Below the pieces are notes generated by a model. That model had not been told where the DNA came from. It ran no database searches and saw only the letters and a program-made list of their open reading frames with translations. From positions 1,984,001-2,048,000 of the forward strand of contig NZ_CP059060.1 in assembly GCF_014217875.1 (NCBI RefSeq): DNA of 64,000 bases, given 5' to 3'. The DNA comes from Synechococcus sp. LTW-R. GTDB taxonomy: Bacteria > Cyanobacteriota > Cyanobacteriia > PCC-6307 > Cyanobiaceae. Of the stretch, positions 50,685-61,035 are shown piece by piece (position 1 is the stretch's first letter; each line of letters opens with the position of its first letter). The position numbers and the translations under genes are program-made.

Positions 50685-53321
50685 ATGGCCGCCGCTCCCC
50701 GCACTGGTGCTGAGATTCGTGCGGCCTTCCTCGACTTCTACGAGCAGCGGGGCCACAAGCCGATGGCCAGCGCCTCCCTGGTGCCGGAGGACCCGACGGT
50801 TCTGCTGACCATTGCCGGGATGCTGCCGTTTAAGCCGGTGTTTCTCGGTCAGCAGCCCCGGCCTTCGGCCCGCGCGACCAGCAGCCAGAAGTGCATTCGC
50901 ACCAACGACATCGAAAACGTGGGGCGCACGGCGCGACACCACACGTTCTTCGAGATGCTCGGGAACTTCTCCTTTGGCGACTACTTCAAGGAGCAGGCCA
51001 TCCAGTGGGCCTGGGAGCTGAGCACCACGGTGTTTGGTATTAGCCCCAAGAACTTGGTGGTCAGCGTCTTCCGCGAGGACGACGAAGCCGAGCAGATCTG
51101 GCGCGACGTGGTGGGGGTGAACCCCAAGCGGATCATCCGGATGGATGAGGCCGACAACTTCTGGGCCTCGGGTCCCACCGGCCCTTGCGGCCCATGCTCG
51201 GAGATCTATTACGACTTCGAGCCCGAACTGGGCGATGAGGGCATCGACCTCGAGGACGACAGCCGCTTCATCGAGTTTTACAACTTGGTGTTCATGCAGT
51301 ACAACCGCGACGCTGAGGGCAGCCTCACGCCGCTGGAGAACCGCAACATCGACACCGGGATGGGCCTCGAGCGTATGGCCCAAATCCTGCAAAAGGTTCC
51401 GAACAACTACGAGACCGACCTCATTTATCCGCTGATCGAGACCGCAGCCGGTCTGGCCGGGGTCGACTACAAGCAGCTCGACGCCAAGGGCCAGACCTCG
51501 CTGAAGGTGATCGGGGACCACAGCCGCGCGGTGACCCAGTTGATCTGTGATGGCGTCACCGCCAGCAACCTCGGCCGCGGTTACATCTTGCGCCGCCTGC
51601 TCCGTCGCGTGGTCCGCCACGGACGTCTCCTGGGCATCGACAAGCCCTTCCTGACGGCGATGGGTGAGGCGTCGATTGCCCTGATGCAGGCGGCCTATCC
51701 CCAGCTGCTCGAGCGCCAGGAGGTGATCCTGAGCGAGCTGAAGCGCGAAGAGGCGCGCTTCCTGGAAACCCTGGAGCGGGGCGAGAAGCTGCTGGCGGAT
51801 GTGCTCGCGGCCAAGCCCAAGCAGATCTCAGGCGAGCAGGCCTTTGAGCTCTACGACACCTACGGCTTCCCCCTGGAGTTGACCCAGGAGATCGCCGAGG
51901 AGCATGGCCTCGCGGTCGACCTGGATGGCTTTGAACAGGCCATGGAGGCCCAGCGCCAACGGGCGAAGGCCGCGGCGGTGAGCATCGATCTGACCCTGCA
52001 GGACGCCATCGATCAGATGGCGGCCGACCTGGAGGCCACCCGCTTCCAGGGCTATGAGCTGCTGGACCACAGCAGCAGCGTTCAGGCGCTGGTGGTCAAT
52101 GGTGAACCGGCGGAACGGGCCGAGGCTGGTGACAATGTTCAGCTGGTCCTCGACACCACGCCCTTCTACGGCGAAGGCGGTGGTCAGGTCGGCGACCGCG
52201 GGGTGTTGAGCGGAGACGGCTTGATCGTCGCGATTGAGGCCGTGAGCCGGAACCGCAGCGTCTTTGTCCACAGCGGCCGGGTGGAGCGCGGCAGCGTGAG
52301 CGTCGGCGATGTCGTCCACGGCCAGGTGGATCGGGCCTGCCGCCGGCGTGCCCAGGCGAACCACACGGCAACCCACCTCTTGCAGTCGGCCCTCAAGCAG
52401 GTTGTCGACCCCGGGATCGGTCAGGCCGGCTCCCTGGTTGATTTCGATCGCCTGCGTTTTGACTTCCATTGCCCCCGGGCGATCACGGCCGAGGAGCTCG
52501 AGCAGATCGAGATCCTGATCAACGGTTGGATCGCCGAGGCCCACAGCCTCGAGGTGCAGGAGATGGCGATCGAGAAGGCCAAGGCCGCCGGCGCCGTGGC
52601 GATGTTCGGTGAGAAATACGCCGACGTGGTTCGGGTCGTCGATGTTCCAGGCGTGTCGATGGAGCTCTGTGGCGGCACCCACGTCAGCAACACCGCTGAG
52701 ATCGGCCTGTTCAAGATCGTCAGCGAAAGCGGCGTGGCCGCGGGCATCCGCCGCATTGAGGCGGTGGCGGGTGCGGCGGTGCTCGCCTACCTGAATGAGC
52801 GCGACGCGGTGGTGAAGCAGCTCGGCGAGCGCTTCAAGGCCCAACCGGCAGAGATCGTTGAGCGGGTCGTCAGCCTGCAGAGCGAGCTGAAGGCGAGCCA
52901 GAAGGCGCTGGCCGCTGCGCGCGAGGAACTGGCCTTGGCGAAATCCGCGGCCCTGGCGAGCCAGGCCGAAGCGGTCGGCGAGTGCCAGGTGCTGATCAGC
53001 CGCCTGGATGGCGTGGAAGGTGGTGGCCTGCAGAGCGCCGCCCAGGGGCTTGTGGATCAACTCGGCGATGGAGCCGCCGTGGTCCTCGGTGGCCTGCCGG
53101 ATCCATCGGATCTGGGCAAGGTGATCCTGGTGGCCGCCTTCGGCAAAGGTGTGATCGCCAAGGGCCAGCAGGCTGGCAAGTTCATTGGCGCCGTGGCCAA
53201 GGCCTGCGGTGGCGGTGGTGGCGGGCGGCCGAACCTGGCGCAGGCCGGTGGTCGCGATGGTGCAGCCCTGGATGCCGCGCTGGAGCAGGCCAAAGGTGAG
53301 CTGACCGCGGCCCTGGCCTGA
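50685..53321 (+). CDS. alaS: Alanyl-tRNA synthetase
   Basis: AlaS charges tRNA-Ala and edits misactivated Ser and Gly. Start ATG 50685 ([19 protein letters not shown]) gives 878 residues. The class II catalytic core, editing domain with HTATHLL and the zinc site [11 protein letters not shown], and the C-terminal oligomerisation domain ([17 protein letters not shown]) are present. Length is normal. It is followed by a small gene with a structured leader. Confidence 0.97.
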   Translation: MAAAPRTGAEIRAAFLDFYEQRGHKPMASASLVPEDPTVLLTIAGMLPFKPVFLGQQPRPSARATSSQKCIRTNDIENVGRTARHHTFFEMLGNFSFGDYFKEQAIQWAWELSTTVFGISPKNLVVSVFREDDEAEQIWRDVVGVNPKRIIRMDEADNFWASGPTGPCGPCSEIYYDFEPELGDEGIDLEDDSRFIEFYNLVFMQYNRDAEGSLTPLENRNIDTGMGLERMAQILQKVPNNYETDLIYPLIETAAGLAGVDYKQLDAKGQTSLKVIGDHSRAVTQLICDGVTASNLGRGYILRRLLRRVVRHGRLLGIDKPFLTAMGEASIALMQAAYPQLLERQEVILSELKREEARFLETLERGEKLLADVLAAKPKQISGEQAFELYDTYGFPLELTQEIAEEHGLAVDLDGFEQAMEAQRQRAKAAAVSIDLTLQDAIDQMAADLEATRFQGYELLDHSSSVQALVVNGEPAERAEAGDNVQLVLDTTPFYGEGGGQVGDRGVLSGDGLIVAIEAVSRNRSVFVHSGRVERGSVSVGDVVHGQVDRACRRRAQANHTATHLLQSALKQVVDPGIGQAGSLVDFDRLRFDFHCPRAITAEELEQIEILINGWIAEAHSLEVQEMAIEKAKAAGAVAMFGEKYADVVRVVDVPGVSMELCGGTHVSNTAEIGLFKIVSESGVAAGIRRIEAVAGAAVLAYLNERDAVVKQLGERFKAQPAEIVERVVSLQSELKASQKALAAAREELALAKSAALASQAEAVGECQVLISRLDGVEGGGLQSAAQGLVDQLGDGAAVVLGGLPDPSDLGKVILVAAFGKGVIAKGQQAGKFIGAVAKACGGGGGGRPNLAQAGGRDGAALDAALEQAKGELTAALA

Positions 53322-53378
53322 TCCAGACAGCTCCGGAACCGTTCTCCTGGCGTTGCCAGGGGAGCGGCAGCAGGGGAA

Positions 53379-53404
53379 TCCTGCAGGCAAGACCTGCCGC
53401 AGGA
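53379..53404 (+). promoter_or_regulatory. SD-sequestering hairpin before the 63-residue protein
   Basis: TCCTGC (53379-53384) pairs with GCAGGA (53399-53404), and above a bulged A, GGCA (53386-53389) pairs with TGCC (53395-53398) around AGACC. The 3' arm includes the first four bases of the SD AGGAGAG (53401-53407) that serves ATG 53413, so the stem would limit ribosome access. Confidence 0.5.
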
Positions 53405-53412
53405 GAGTCCCG

Positions 53413-53604
53413 ATGGCGAGCTCCTTTGAAATTCATGCCCGGCACCACTGGAGCTTCCAGTTGGTGCTGATGGGCAGCCGACTGCAACTGGAGGGTTGCC
53501 GCGATGGGGAGGAGCCCCTGCGCTGTTCCACCTGGCTGGAGCCCCAAGACACCCCCCTGGATGTGGCCCATGAGCTGATGGCCCACCCCAGCTGCGCTGT
53601 CTGA
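53413..53604 (+). CDS. Small picocyanobacterial protein of unknown function
   Basis: The 63-residue protein begins MASSFEIHARHHWSFQLVLM and continues SRLQLEGCRDGEE, a short beta-strand rich sequence, ending with VAHELMAHPSCAV. SD AGGAG stands eight bases before the ATG. Similar short proteins occur in marine Synechococcus as far as I recall, without known function. It lies between alaS and the convergent speA, four bases from the speA stop. Confidence 0.6.
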   Translation: MASSFEIHARHHWSFQLVLMGSRLQLEGCRDGEEPLRCSTWLEPQDTPLDVAHELMAHPSCAV

Positions 53605-53608
53605 GCGA

Positions 53609-55543
53609 TTAGCTCTGCAGGTAAGTCGTTTGCCTGAGGCTGGTCTCCAGGTGATCCATTAGGCGCTGGGTTTCTTGGATCTTGAGGCTTCCTTTTTGGA
53701 TGGCAGCCTCACTCGTCACCCGCAGTCGCTCCAGCAGGACCTCCGGGTCGTGTTCCATCGCTTCGAGGACTTCGGCGTTGGTGTCTCCCCGCACGACATG
53801 GTCCACCTGGTAGCCGCCGCCTGGTGAAAGGCGGATGTGGACCGCGTTGGTGGCGCCAAACAGGTTGTGGAGGTTGCCCATCACCTCCTGATAGGCCCCG
53901 CCCAGGAATAGGCCGATCAAGTAAGGCTCACCCGGCTTCAGGCCGTGGAGCTCCAGCAGCGGTTTGCTTTGGCCCTGGGCGATGAACCGCGCCAGCTTTC
54001 CATCGGAGTCGCAGGTCAGGTCCGCGAAGTGCCCGAGCTGCTCGGGCTGTTCGTTCAGCCGGTGAATCGGCAGCAGCGGGAAGAGTTGCTCAATCGCCCA
54101 GCTGTCGGGGGCGGAGCGAAAGACCGACAAATTGGCGTAGAACGTCGCGGCTAGTTCGGCCTTGAGGTTGCTCAGTTCCTCGGGGATCGCCTCATTGCTC
54201 GGCAGTTTTTGGGCAATGGCCTGGGCGCACGCCCAGGTGAGCTGTTCGGCCACGGAGCGTTCCGGAAGGCTGAGGTAGCCCAGGCGGAAGGTGTTCAGCG
54301 CGTCGTCTTTGAATTTGAGCGCGTCGTTCCAGGTCTCCTGCAGCTTCGAGAGGTCGCGATCGCCCTGCCCATCGACGGCTTCAATCTCCGCGAGGGTTTG
54401 GCGCAGGTTGCGGACTGTGAGTGCTTCCTCGCCATCGGCGGCGGGGTAGTCACTGGGCACGGTGCTTTGGCCAAGCACGTTGAACACCAGCACTGAAAAG
54501 TGGCTGGCGATGGCGCGGCCGCTTTCGCTGACCAGGGTGGGAACGGGAACAGCGTGGGGCTCGCAGCATTCCCGGACAGTCGCGACGACGTCGTTGGCGT
54601 AGTTCTGTAGCGAATAGTTCGTTGAGGCCGATGTGGCCGTTCGGCTGCCGTCGTAGTCGACCCCGAGCCCACCACCCACATCCAGGAATCCCATCGGGGC
54701 GCCGAGCTTGGTCAGTTCGACGTAGATCTGCCCGGCTTCCTGCAGGGCGTCCTTGAGAACGGCAATGTCATTGATCTGACTGCCCACATGGAAGTGGAGC
54801 AGCTTCAGGTCGTTGAGCAGGTTGGCCTTCTTCAGGGCCTCGACCGTGGCGAGGAGTTCGGGGATGGCCAACCCAAATTTCGCCTTGGCGCCGACGGAGC
54901 TGCCCCAGCGTCCGGTGCTGCGGCTGGAGAGCTTGGCTCGGATGCCAATAAAGGGTGCGGCGCCCAGATCTTGGCTCGCCTGGATGATCCGTTCGACTTC
55001 GTCGGCTTGCTCGATCACGACCACCGGTTGGCGGCCGAGGCGTCTGGCGAGGATGGCCGTCTCGATGTAGCGCTGATCCTTGTAGCCGTTGCAGATCAGC
55101 AGCGCCTCGGGGTCATCCACCAAGGAAAGGGCGATCAGCAGTTCTGCTTTGCTGCCGGCCTCTAGACCGAAGTGCCAGCGCTTGCCGCAGGCCACGAGCT
55201 CCTCGACGACATGGCGTTGCTGGTTGCACTTCACGGGGAAGACCCCCTGGTAGCGACCGGAGTAGCCGTATTGGGCGATGGCGCGCTCAAAGGCGGCGTG
55301 CAGTCGCTCGAGCCGGTCTTCGAGGATGTCGTCGAAGCGGATCAGCAGTGGGAGCCCGAGGCTGCGACCTTCCAGGCCCTGGACGAGATCCAGTAGATCC
55401 AGGCTGCCGCCCCGCTCCCCTTTGGGCTGCACGCTGATGTGGCCGCGGGCGTTGACCGAGAAATAAGGATCCCCCCAGCGGTCGATGCCGTAGAGGGCTG
55501 CGCTGTCGGCTGCGCTCCAGCTGGCGTTTTCAGCGGAGACCAT
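53609..55543 (-). CDS. speA: Biosynthetic arginine decarboxylase
   Basis: SpeA makes agmatine from arginine with PLP. ATG 55543 (MVSAENASW) gives 644 residues; the open frame reaches 55690 but that part is out of character. The PLP lysine lies in [15 protein letters not shown], the glycine-rich phosphate loop in [14 protein letters not shown], and [11 protein letters not shown] is a fold-type III signature. Together with speB and speE in this window it completes a spermidine route. It diverges from ndk. Confidence 0.95.
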   Translation of the reverse strand: MVSAENASWSAADSAALYGIDRWGDPYFSVNARGHISVQPKGERGGSLDLLDLVQGLEGRSLGLPLLIRFDDILEDRLERLHAAFERAIAQYGYSGRYQGVFPVKCNQQRHVVEELVACGKRWHFGLEAGSKAELLIALSLVDDPEALLICNGYKDQRYIETAILARRLGRQPVVVIEQADEVERIIQASQDLGAAPFIGIRAKLSSRSTGRWGSSVGAKAKFGLAIPELLATVEALKKANLLNDLKLLHFHVGSQINDIAVLKDALQEAGQIYVELTKLGAPMGFLDVGGGLGVDYDGSRTATSASTNYSLQNYANDVVATVRECCEPHAVPVPTLVSESGRAIASHFSVLVFNVLGQSTVPSDYPAADGEEALTVRNLRQTLAEIEAVDGQGDRDLSKLQETWNDALKFKDDALNTFRLGYLSLPERSVAEQLTWACAQAIAQKLPSNEAIPEELSNLKAELAATFYANLSVFRSAPDSWAIEQLFPLLPIHRLNEQPEQLGHFADLTCDSDGKLARFIAQGQSKPLLELHGLKPGEPYLIGLFLGGAYQEVMGNLHNLFGATNAVHIRLSPGGGYQVDHVVRGDTNAEVLEAMEHDPEVLLERLRVTSEAAIQKGSLKIQETQRLMDHLETSLRQTTYLQS

Positions 55544-55658
55544 CGAGCCGGCGGCGGGGCAATGCCGGAAATCTAAGGACTCGTGCCCGGGGCGCCACGT
55601 GTGCTTGCCAAGCGGTAGGGCGGCCACGGACGATGGGCCGGATCTGACGTTTTTTGTT

Positions 55659-56117
55659 ATGGCTGCCGAGCGCACCTTTGTTGCCATCAAGCCCGATGGT
55701 GTTCAGCGCGGTTTGGTGGGCGAGATCCTCGGCCGCTTCGAGCGCAAGGGCTTCAAGCTCGTGGGCCTCAAGCAGCTCACCCCCAGCCGTGAACTGGCCG
55801 AGAGCCACTACGGCGTCCACCGCGAGCGCCCCTTCTTCGCTGGCCTGGTGGACTTCATCACCTCCGGTCCCGTCGTGGCCATGGTTTGGGAAGGCGACGG
55901 CGTGATCGCCAGCGCCCGCAAGCTGATCGGCGCCACCAAGCCCCTGGAAGCTGAGCCCGGCACCATCCGTGGCGACCTCGCCGTGAACATCGGCCGCAAC
56001 GTCATTCACGGTTCCGACGCCCCCGAAACCGCTCAGTTCGAGATCGGCCTCTGGTTCCAGGCTTCTGAGCTCAGCGATTGGACCCCTTCGGATCAGGGCT
56101 GGCGCGTCGAGGGCTGA
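55659..56117 (+). CDS. ndk: Nucleoside diphosphate kinase
   Basis: Ndk transfers phosphate between nucleoside di- and triphosphates through a phosphohistidine. The 152-residue protein starts [19 protein letters not shown], and His117 in [10 protein letters not shown] is the active-site histidine. The earlier in-frame start codon at 55599 would add 20 unusual residues and is rejected. The gene ends in a clear terminator. Confidence 0.97.
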   Translation: MAAERTFVAIKPDGVQRGLVGEILGRFERKGFKLVGLKQLTPSRELAESHYGVHRERPFFAGLVDFITSGPVVAMVWEGDGVIASARKLIGATKPLEAEPGTIRGDLAVNIGRNVIHGSDAPETAQFEIGLWFQASELSDWTPSDQGWRVEG

Positions 56118-56136
56118 TCCCTCCCCTTTCAACGAG

Positions 56137-56165
56137 ACCGGGGAGCGCAAGCCCCCGGTTTTTTT
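56137..56165 (+). terminator. Rho-independent terminator of ndk
   Basis: ACCGGGG (56137-56143) pairs with CCCCGGT (56153-56159) around a short loop and is followed by a run of T to 56165. It lies 20 bases after the ndk stop; the T-run touches the end of the convergent thiO gene. Confidence 0.9.
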
Positions 56166-57291
56166 ATGCCGCGCGCTGGTCGCGTTCTGCAAAGCGTTTC
56201 CAGCTGAAAGCACCCAGCAGCTGCGCTTCATCCGGCGTTAGCTCTTCGCCAAGAAGACACTTGCGCAAGAGCTGGGCGGTGACCGCGGCTAGCAGAACCC
56301 CATTGCGGTGGTGCCCCGCCGCCAGCCAGAGGCCTGAGATCGCGCTGCCCCCCAGCAGGGGGCCTTCGTCGGGGGTGCAGGGCCTGAAGCCCCACCAGCG
56401 CTCCATCGGTGGCCAGTGTTGGGCCTCAGGGAGGAGAGCCGCGATGCCCGCCTGCAGTTGCCTTTGGCCAAAGGGGGTCAGCCCGGTGGTGAATCCGGCA
56501 TCCCGTTCGCTGGTGGCTCCGACCACCAGCAGGCCGTCTTCCCGAGGGACCAGATAGGTGCCCGGGCCGAAGATCACGCGGGGTAGGGCCTCTTTGGGGC
56601 CCTGCAGCGAGAGCATCTGCCCTTTCACCGGATAGATCGGCAGCTCCGGCAGCAGCTCGGCACTCCAGGCTCCGCAGCAGAGCACGGCCTCACGGGCTTC
56701 GATGGTCTGGAGGTCGCCTTCGGCGTTGCGGACGCGGATCCCCTGGAGCATTTGGTCCTGCTGGAGCAGCTCGAGGACTTCAACGCCCTCCTGGAAGCGG
56801 ACACCCAGGTCGACGCAGGAGCGCTCCAGGGCGCGCATCAGTTGGCGGCGGTTGTCGATTTGTCCGTCCTGCTGGAAGAGCAGTCCGGCCTGCCAGCCTG
56901 GTCCGATGCCTGGGATTTCACGCTCGAGGCCAGCGCGATCGAGGGCTTGCCCCCAGGGAGCCGTGGGATAGACGTCACGCTCCGTCTCCGAGGCGAAGGG
57001 CACCACGATCCCGCAGTCCCGCAGCCCGCAGGAGAGGCCGCTGTCGGCTTCGATCTGCTCGACCCAGCCGGGGATCCGCCGCAGGCTGTCCTGGCCGAGG
57101 CGCAGCAGATCACCGCTGAGCCCTTCGGCATGGGGCGCGAGCATCCCGGCGGCCACAAACCCAGCTGCTTCGCTGCGTTGGCGGCTGAGCACCTCAACGG
57201 AGCGTCCGGCCCGGGCAAGCTGATGGGCCAGGGCGAGACCCATGAGGCCGCCACCGAGGATCAGAACTCCGTTGCCCTGGGCGGCTGTCAT
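56164..57291 (-). CDS. thiO: Glycine oxidase for thiazole synthesis
   Basis: ThiO oxidises glycine to dehydroglycine for the thiazole ring of thiamine. The 375-residue FAD enzyme starts with the nucleotide loop VLILGGGLMGLALAHQLARAG; VKGQMLSLQGP and RWWGFRPCTPDEGPLLG belong to the DAO family, with late GHHRNGVLLA. In many cyanobacteria ThiO is fused to ThiG; here it is a separate protein. A closely related D-amino-acid oxidase function cannot be excluded. Confidence 0.85.
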   Translation of the reverse strand: MTAAQGNGVLILGGGLMGLALAHQLARAGRSVEVLSRQRSEAAGFVAAGMLAPHAEGLSGDLLRLGQDSLRRIPGWVEQIEADSGLSCGLRDCGIVVPFASETERDVYPTAPWGQALDRAGLEREIPGIGPGWQAGLLFQQDGQIDNRRQLMRALERSCVDLGVRFQEGVEVLELLQQDQMLQGIRVRNAEGDLQTIEAREAVLCCGAWSAELLPELPIYPVKGQMLSLQGPKEALPRVIFGPGTYLVPREDGLLVVGATSERDAGFTTGLTPFGQRQLQAGIAALLPEAQHWPPMERWWGFRPCTPDEGPLLGGSAISGLWLAAGHHRNGVLLAAVTAQLLRKCLLGEELTPDEAQLLGAFSWKRFAERDQRAA

Positions 57292-57384
57292 GGCCGATCC
57301 AACCCGAACCGCCAGTGTTTCAGGTGATGCGCAGGGCTGACCAGCGGCCCTTCCATAGGATCAGGCGATTGACGGAGTTGGGAC

Positions 57385-58857
57385 ATGGCTGCTGAGGCCG
57401 CCTGGGAAGCAGTGATCGGCTTGGAGACCCATGTGCAACTGGGGACCAACAGCAAGATCTTCACCAGCGCCTCCACCACCTTTGGGGACGATCCCAACAC
57501 CCATATCGATCCGGTGGTTTGCGGTCTGCCGGGCACCCTTCCGGTGCTGAATCAGAAGGTGCTGGAGTACGCCGTCAAGGCGTCCATGGCCCTCAATCTG
57601 AATGTTGCTGAGCACAGCAAATTCGATCGCAAGCAATATTTCTATCCGGACCTGCCCAAGAACTACCAAATTTCCCAGTACGACGAACCGATCGCCGAGG
57701 ACGGTTGGATTGAGGTCGAAGTGGCTGAGAAAGGCAAAGAGACCTATCTCAAAAAGATTGGGATTGAGCGCCTCCACATGGAAGAGGACGCCGGCAAGTT
57801 GGTCCACGCCGGCAGTGACCGCCTCGCCGGCTCCACCCACTCCTTGGTGGACTACAACCGCGCTGGTGTAGCCCTCGCAGAGATTGTGAGCAAGCCCGAT
57901 CTGCGCACCGGCCGGGAGGCGGCGGAGTACGCCTCAGAGATCCGCCGCATCATGCGCTATTTAGGCGTCAGCGACGGAAACATGCAGGAGGGTTCCCTGC
58001 GCTGTGACGTCAACATCTCCGTGCGCCGCGGGCCGGATGCGCCCTTTGGCACGAAGGTGGAGATCAAGAACATGAACTCCTTCTCGGCCATCCAGAAGGC
58101 CTGTGAGTACGAGATTCAGCGTCAGATCAAGGCCTACGAAACGGGCGAACCGATCGTTCAGGAGACCCGCCTCTGGGATGAGGGCAAGCAGCTCACCAAG
58201 AGCATGCGCAGCAAGGAGGGAGCCAGCGATTACCGCTACTTCCCCGATCCTGACCTGGGACCGATTGAAGTCAGCGCCGAGCTCCAGGAAGGTTGGCGCT
58301 CTGAGTTGCCCGAGCTGCCGGCGGCCAAGCGCCACCGCTACGCCGAAAACCTCGGCCTCTCGCAATACGACGCCCGCGTGCTGACGGACGAGCGTCCGAT
58401 GGCGGAATTCTTCGAGGTGGCCGTGGCCACCGGAGCTGATCCCAAAGGTGTGTCGAACTGGATCACTGGTGACATTGCTGCCTACGTCAATGCCAACCGC
58501 CTGAGCTACTCGGAATTGGCTTTCCGCCCGGAACAGCTGGCGGAGATGGTGAAGCTGATCGATGGCGGCAAGATCAGCGGCAAAATCGCCAAGGAAATCC
58601 TTCCTGAGTTGCTGGAGAAGGGTGGTTCACCAGCCAAGATCGTCGATGAGCGGGGTCTGGGCATGATCAGCGACCCTGCCGCGATTACCGCAATTGTCGA
58701 AGAGCTTCTGGCCGCTCACCCCGCCGAAGTGGAAGCTTTCCGCGGCGGTAAGAACAAGCTTCAGGGCTTCTTTGTCGGCCAGCTCATGAAGAAGACCGGA
58801 GGCAAGGCTGATCCCAAACTCGCCAACCAGATCTTGAGTCAGAAGCTGAAGGGATAG
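57385..58857 (+). CDS. gatB: Asp/Glu-tRNA amidotransferase subunit B
   Basis: GatB is the kinase/amidase acceptor subunit of GatCAB, which converts Glu-tRNA-Gln (and Asp-tRNA-Asn) to the amide form. The 490-residue protein begins WEAVIGLETHVQLGTNSKIF and has the signature YFYPDLPKNYQISQYDEP and the C-terminal YqeY-like helical tail. GatA and GatC are not in the window. A terminator follows inside the end of the convergent coaE. Confidence 0.97.
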   Translation: MAAEAAWEAVIGLETHVQLGTNSKIFTSASTTFGDDPNTHIDPVVCGLPGTLPVLNQKVLEYAVKASMALNLNVAEHSKFDRKQYFYPDLPKNYQISQYDEPIAEDGWIEVEVAEKGKETYLKKIGIERLHMEEDAGKLVHAGSDRLAGSTHSLVDYNRAGVALAEIVSKPDLRTGREAAEYASEIRRIMRYLGVSDGNMQEGSLRCDVNISVRRGPDAPFGTKVEIKNMNSFSAIQKACEYEIQRQIKAYETGEPIVQETRLWDEGKQLTKSMRSKEGASDYRYFPDPDLGPIEVSAELQEGWRSELPELPAAKRHRYAENLGLSQYDARVLTDERPMAEFFEVAVATGADPKGVSNWITGDIAAYVNANRLSYSELAFRPEQLAEMVKLIDGGKISGKIAKEILPELLEKGGSPAKIVDERGLGMISDPAAITAIVEELLAAHPAEVEAFRGGKNKLQGFFVGQLMKKTGGKADPKLANQILSQKLKG

Positions 58858-58872
58858 TCCCTTCGTTTGTGG

Positions 58873-58904
58873 GGCATTCAGAGCATCATCTGAATGCCTT
58901 TCTT
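58873..58904 (+). terminator. Rho-independent terminator of gatB, overlapping the coaE 3' end
   Basis: GGCATTCAG (58873-58881) pairs with CTGAATGCC (58890-58898), nine perfect base pairs around an 8-base loop, followed by TTTCTT. It lies 16 bases after the gatB stop. The same bases encode the last residues of coaE on the other strand. Confidence 0.8.
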
Positions 58905-59504
58905 GAGATAGTGCTCCGAGCGGATTGACACCCTGTTGTCGATCAAGACATCGCTTAAAGGCCTTTTTTTGGCCAAGGGCCACTGAGCATTCATCCGTGC
59001 CTCGGCCTCGACGGCGCTCAGCCCATCGCGCTGCATGAGGCGCTCCAGTTGCTGCGCTTCGTCACAGTCCACGAGCCAGATCTCGCTGCAGAGTCCTTCG
59101 AGGCCGGCTTCGAAGAGCAGTGGAATCATCAGCACCACCGTTGGCTCCGCAACGAGCTCGGTGAGGGCTTGGTCAAAACGCCGGCGCACCAGCGGATGGA
59201 CTAGCTCCTCTAGCCAGCGCTTTTCGGAGGGGTCAGAAAAGACGATCGAGCCGAGGGCCCCGCGATTGACCGTCGGCCACTCCGGCCCCGTGCCATCTGC
59301 TCGAACGGAGTCGCCGTAGCGCTGCAGCACGGCTGCGGCACCCGTGCTGCCAGGAGCGAGGACCTCGCGGGCGTAGTGGTCGGCATCCAGAACGGGGAGC
59401 CCTTCGGCTTCCAGCAGCCGGCCCACTGTGCTTTTGCCCGTGGCAATGCCGCCGGTCAGGCCGATCCGTCGTTGCGCTCCGCACCAACGTGGCGACCGGC
59501 TCAT
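58878..59504 (-). CDS. coaE: Dephospho-CoA kinase
   Basis: CoaE makes CoA by phosphorylating dephospho-CoA. The 208-residue protein has the P-loop LTGGIATGKSTVG (about residues 16-27), VLDADHYARE and the LID-region signature LVHPLVRRRF. The C-terminus (HYLKKGIQMML) is encoded by the bases that form the gatB terminator. It diverges from argJ with a 55-base gap. Confidence 0.94.
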   Translation of the reverse strand: MSRSPRWCGAQRRIGLTGGIATGKSTVGRLLEAEGLPVLDADHYAREVLAPGSTGAAAVLQRYGDSVRADGTGPEWPTVNRGALGSIVFSDPSEKRWLEELVHPLVRRRFDQALTELVAEPTVVLMIPLLFEAGLEGLCSEIWLVDCDEAQQLERLMQRDGLSAVEAEARMNAQWPLAKKRPLSDVLIDNRVSIRSEHYLKKGIQMML

Positions 59505-59559
59505 TGAGGCAGGGCTGACTGCATTTCAGAATCGCAGGAGTTCCTGTCGCCCACCAGTT

Positions 59560-60789
59560 GTGACGCAGTCCTGGCGATCGATTGCAGGTGGCGTGACGGC
59601 GCCTCGGGGTTTTCAAGCCGCCGGGATGACCGCCGGACTGAAGGCCTCGGGCAAGCCGGACCTCTCGCTCTTGCTGGCCCCTGAGGGTGCCGTCTGTGCG
59701 GGGACCTTCACGACCTCGCTGGTGCGGGCAGCCTGCGTGGACCTCTGCGCCGACCGACTCGAGGCCAGTGGGGGCGTCGCCCGGGCGGTGCTCACCAACT
59801 CCGGTCAGGCCAACGCCTGCACGGGTGATCGCGGCCTGATTGACAGCATCCGCGCCACCCAGGCCGTGGCTGATCGCCTTGGGCTTGCCGCTGAAGAGGT
59901 CTTGATCTGCTCCACCGGAGTCATTGGGGTGCCGATCCCGATGGAGACCTTGTTGCAGGCCATCGACCCGCTGGCGGAAGGCCTCTCGTCGGAGGGTGGC
60001 CCTGCGGCAGCTCAGGCGATCCTCACCACGGACCTGATCGACAAGCAGATCGCCCTGGAGGCTGACCTGGGTGGTCAGACCGTTCGCATCGGCGGTATGG
60101 CGAAAGGCTCGGGAATGATCCACCCGAACATGGCCACGATGCTCGGTTATCTGAGCTGTGATGCCGGTGTTCCCGCGGAGGTTTGGCAGGGGATGGTCGC
60201 CCGTGCCGTGCAGCGCTCCTTCAATGCGATCACGGTCGACGGCGACACCAGCACGAACGACACCTATCTGGCCTTTGCAGGCGGTTCCGCCCTCGACCCG
60301 GCTCACTACGCGGCCCTGGAAGAGGGGGTGACTGCCGTCTCGCAGCACCTGGCCAAGGCCATTGCCCGGGATGGCGAAGGGGCCACCTGTCTCCTGGAAG
60401 TGCAGGTCGAAGGCGCCGCCAGTGAGGCGGACGCCCTGGCCATCGCCCGCACCGTTTGTGGGTCCTCCTTGGTCAAGACCGCCGTCCACGGCCGCGATCC
60501 GAACTGGGGCCGGATCGTGGCAGCGGCAGGTCGAGCCGGTGTTCCGTTCCAGCCCGGGGCCGTCGCGCTTTGGTTGGGGGAGCATCAGCTCATGGAGGCC
60601 GGTCAACCCCTGGTCTTCGATCGTGCGGCGGCCTCGGCCTACATGCGCGATCGGGCGTCCGGCGCCTACCTCTTGGATGACCGCGTTCAGATCCGCCTTG
60701 TGGTGGGCGACGGCCCAGGTCACGGCTTTGCTTGGGGCTGTGATCTCTCGGATCAGTACGTCCGCATCAACGCCGACTACACTACGTAG
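59560..60789 (+). CDS. argJ: Bifunctional ornithine acetyltransferase / N-acetylglutamate synthase
   Basis: ArgJ recycles acetyl groups in arginine synthesis and self-cleaves at a conserved Ala-Thr to create its N-terminal nucleophile. GTG 59560 (VTQSWRSIAGGVTAPRGF) gives 409 residues, the usual length; the open frame before it is a shadow over coaE. The cleavage site lies in IHPNMATMLGYLSCD. HGRDPNWGRI and the C-terminal YVRINADYTT are family marks. This is the last clear chromosomal gene before the AT-rich segment. Confidence 0.94.
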   Translation: MTQSWRSIAGGVTAPRGFQAAGMTAGLKASGKPDLSLLLAPEGAVCAGTFTTSLVRAACVDLCADRLEASGGVARAVLTNSGQANACTGDRGLIDSIRATQAVADRLGLAAEEVLICSTGVIGVPIPMETLLQAIDPLAEGLSSEGGPAAAQAILTTDLIDKQIALEADLGGQTVRIGGMAKGSGMIHPNMATMLGYLSCDAGVPAEVWQGMVARAVQRSFNAITVDGDTSTNDTYLAFAGGSALDPAHYAALEEGVTAVSQHLAKAIARDGEGATCLLEVQVEGAASEADALAIARTVCGSSLVKTAVHGRDPNWGRIVAAAGRAGVPFQPGAVALWLGEHQLMEAGQPLVFDRAAASAYMRDRASGAYLLDDRVQIRLVVGDGPGHGFAWGCDLSDQYVRINADYTT

Positions 60790-60832
60790 CTCAGGATGCC
60801 TGTATTTGCAAGGAGTCTTAGCTGCTGCAGTC

Positions 60833-60853
60833 GTTGGGTAACGGTTGGGTAAC
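60833..60853 (+). repeat. Direct repeat GTTGGGTAAC x2 with 11-base period
   Basis: GTTGGGTAAC occurs at 60833-60842 and 60844-60853. A spacing of one helical turn is typical of paired binding sites for one protein, for example arm-type integrase sites or a repressor. No such protein is in the window. Confidence 0.55.
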
Positions 60854-60904
60854 AGCCTTGATTCACGTGTGGCAGAACCAAAAAAACGTCTACAGACCCG
60901 CAAC

Positions 60905-60938
60905 TCACGCAAGCGTGAATCGTAGGTAGAAATACCTA
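60905..60938 (+). other. Two adjacent hairpins, one with a GAAA tetraloop
   Basis: TCACGC-AA-GCGTGA (60905-60918) and TAGGTA-GAAA-TACCTA (60923-60938) stand five bases apart. GAAA is a stable GNRA tetraloop, so the second could be an RNA element. No T-run follows on either strand. Function is unknown. Confidence 0.4.
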
Positions 60939-61035
60939 AAAGCTGCTGGTGACGAGTTGTTGAGACTGTTCGGCGCTGTCCAGCGTGGTGCGCATCTGCA
61001 GCAATGTCAGGTACGCAGGAGAGAAAAACCCAGTT

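Noticed and set aside
59233-60912. Long minus-strand frame opposite argJ reaching into the junction
   Set aside because: Almost all of it is the mirror of argJ; the small part beyond argJ starts at a TTG and has no recognisable domain.
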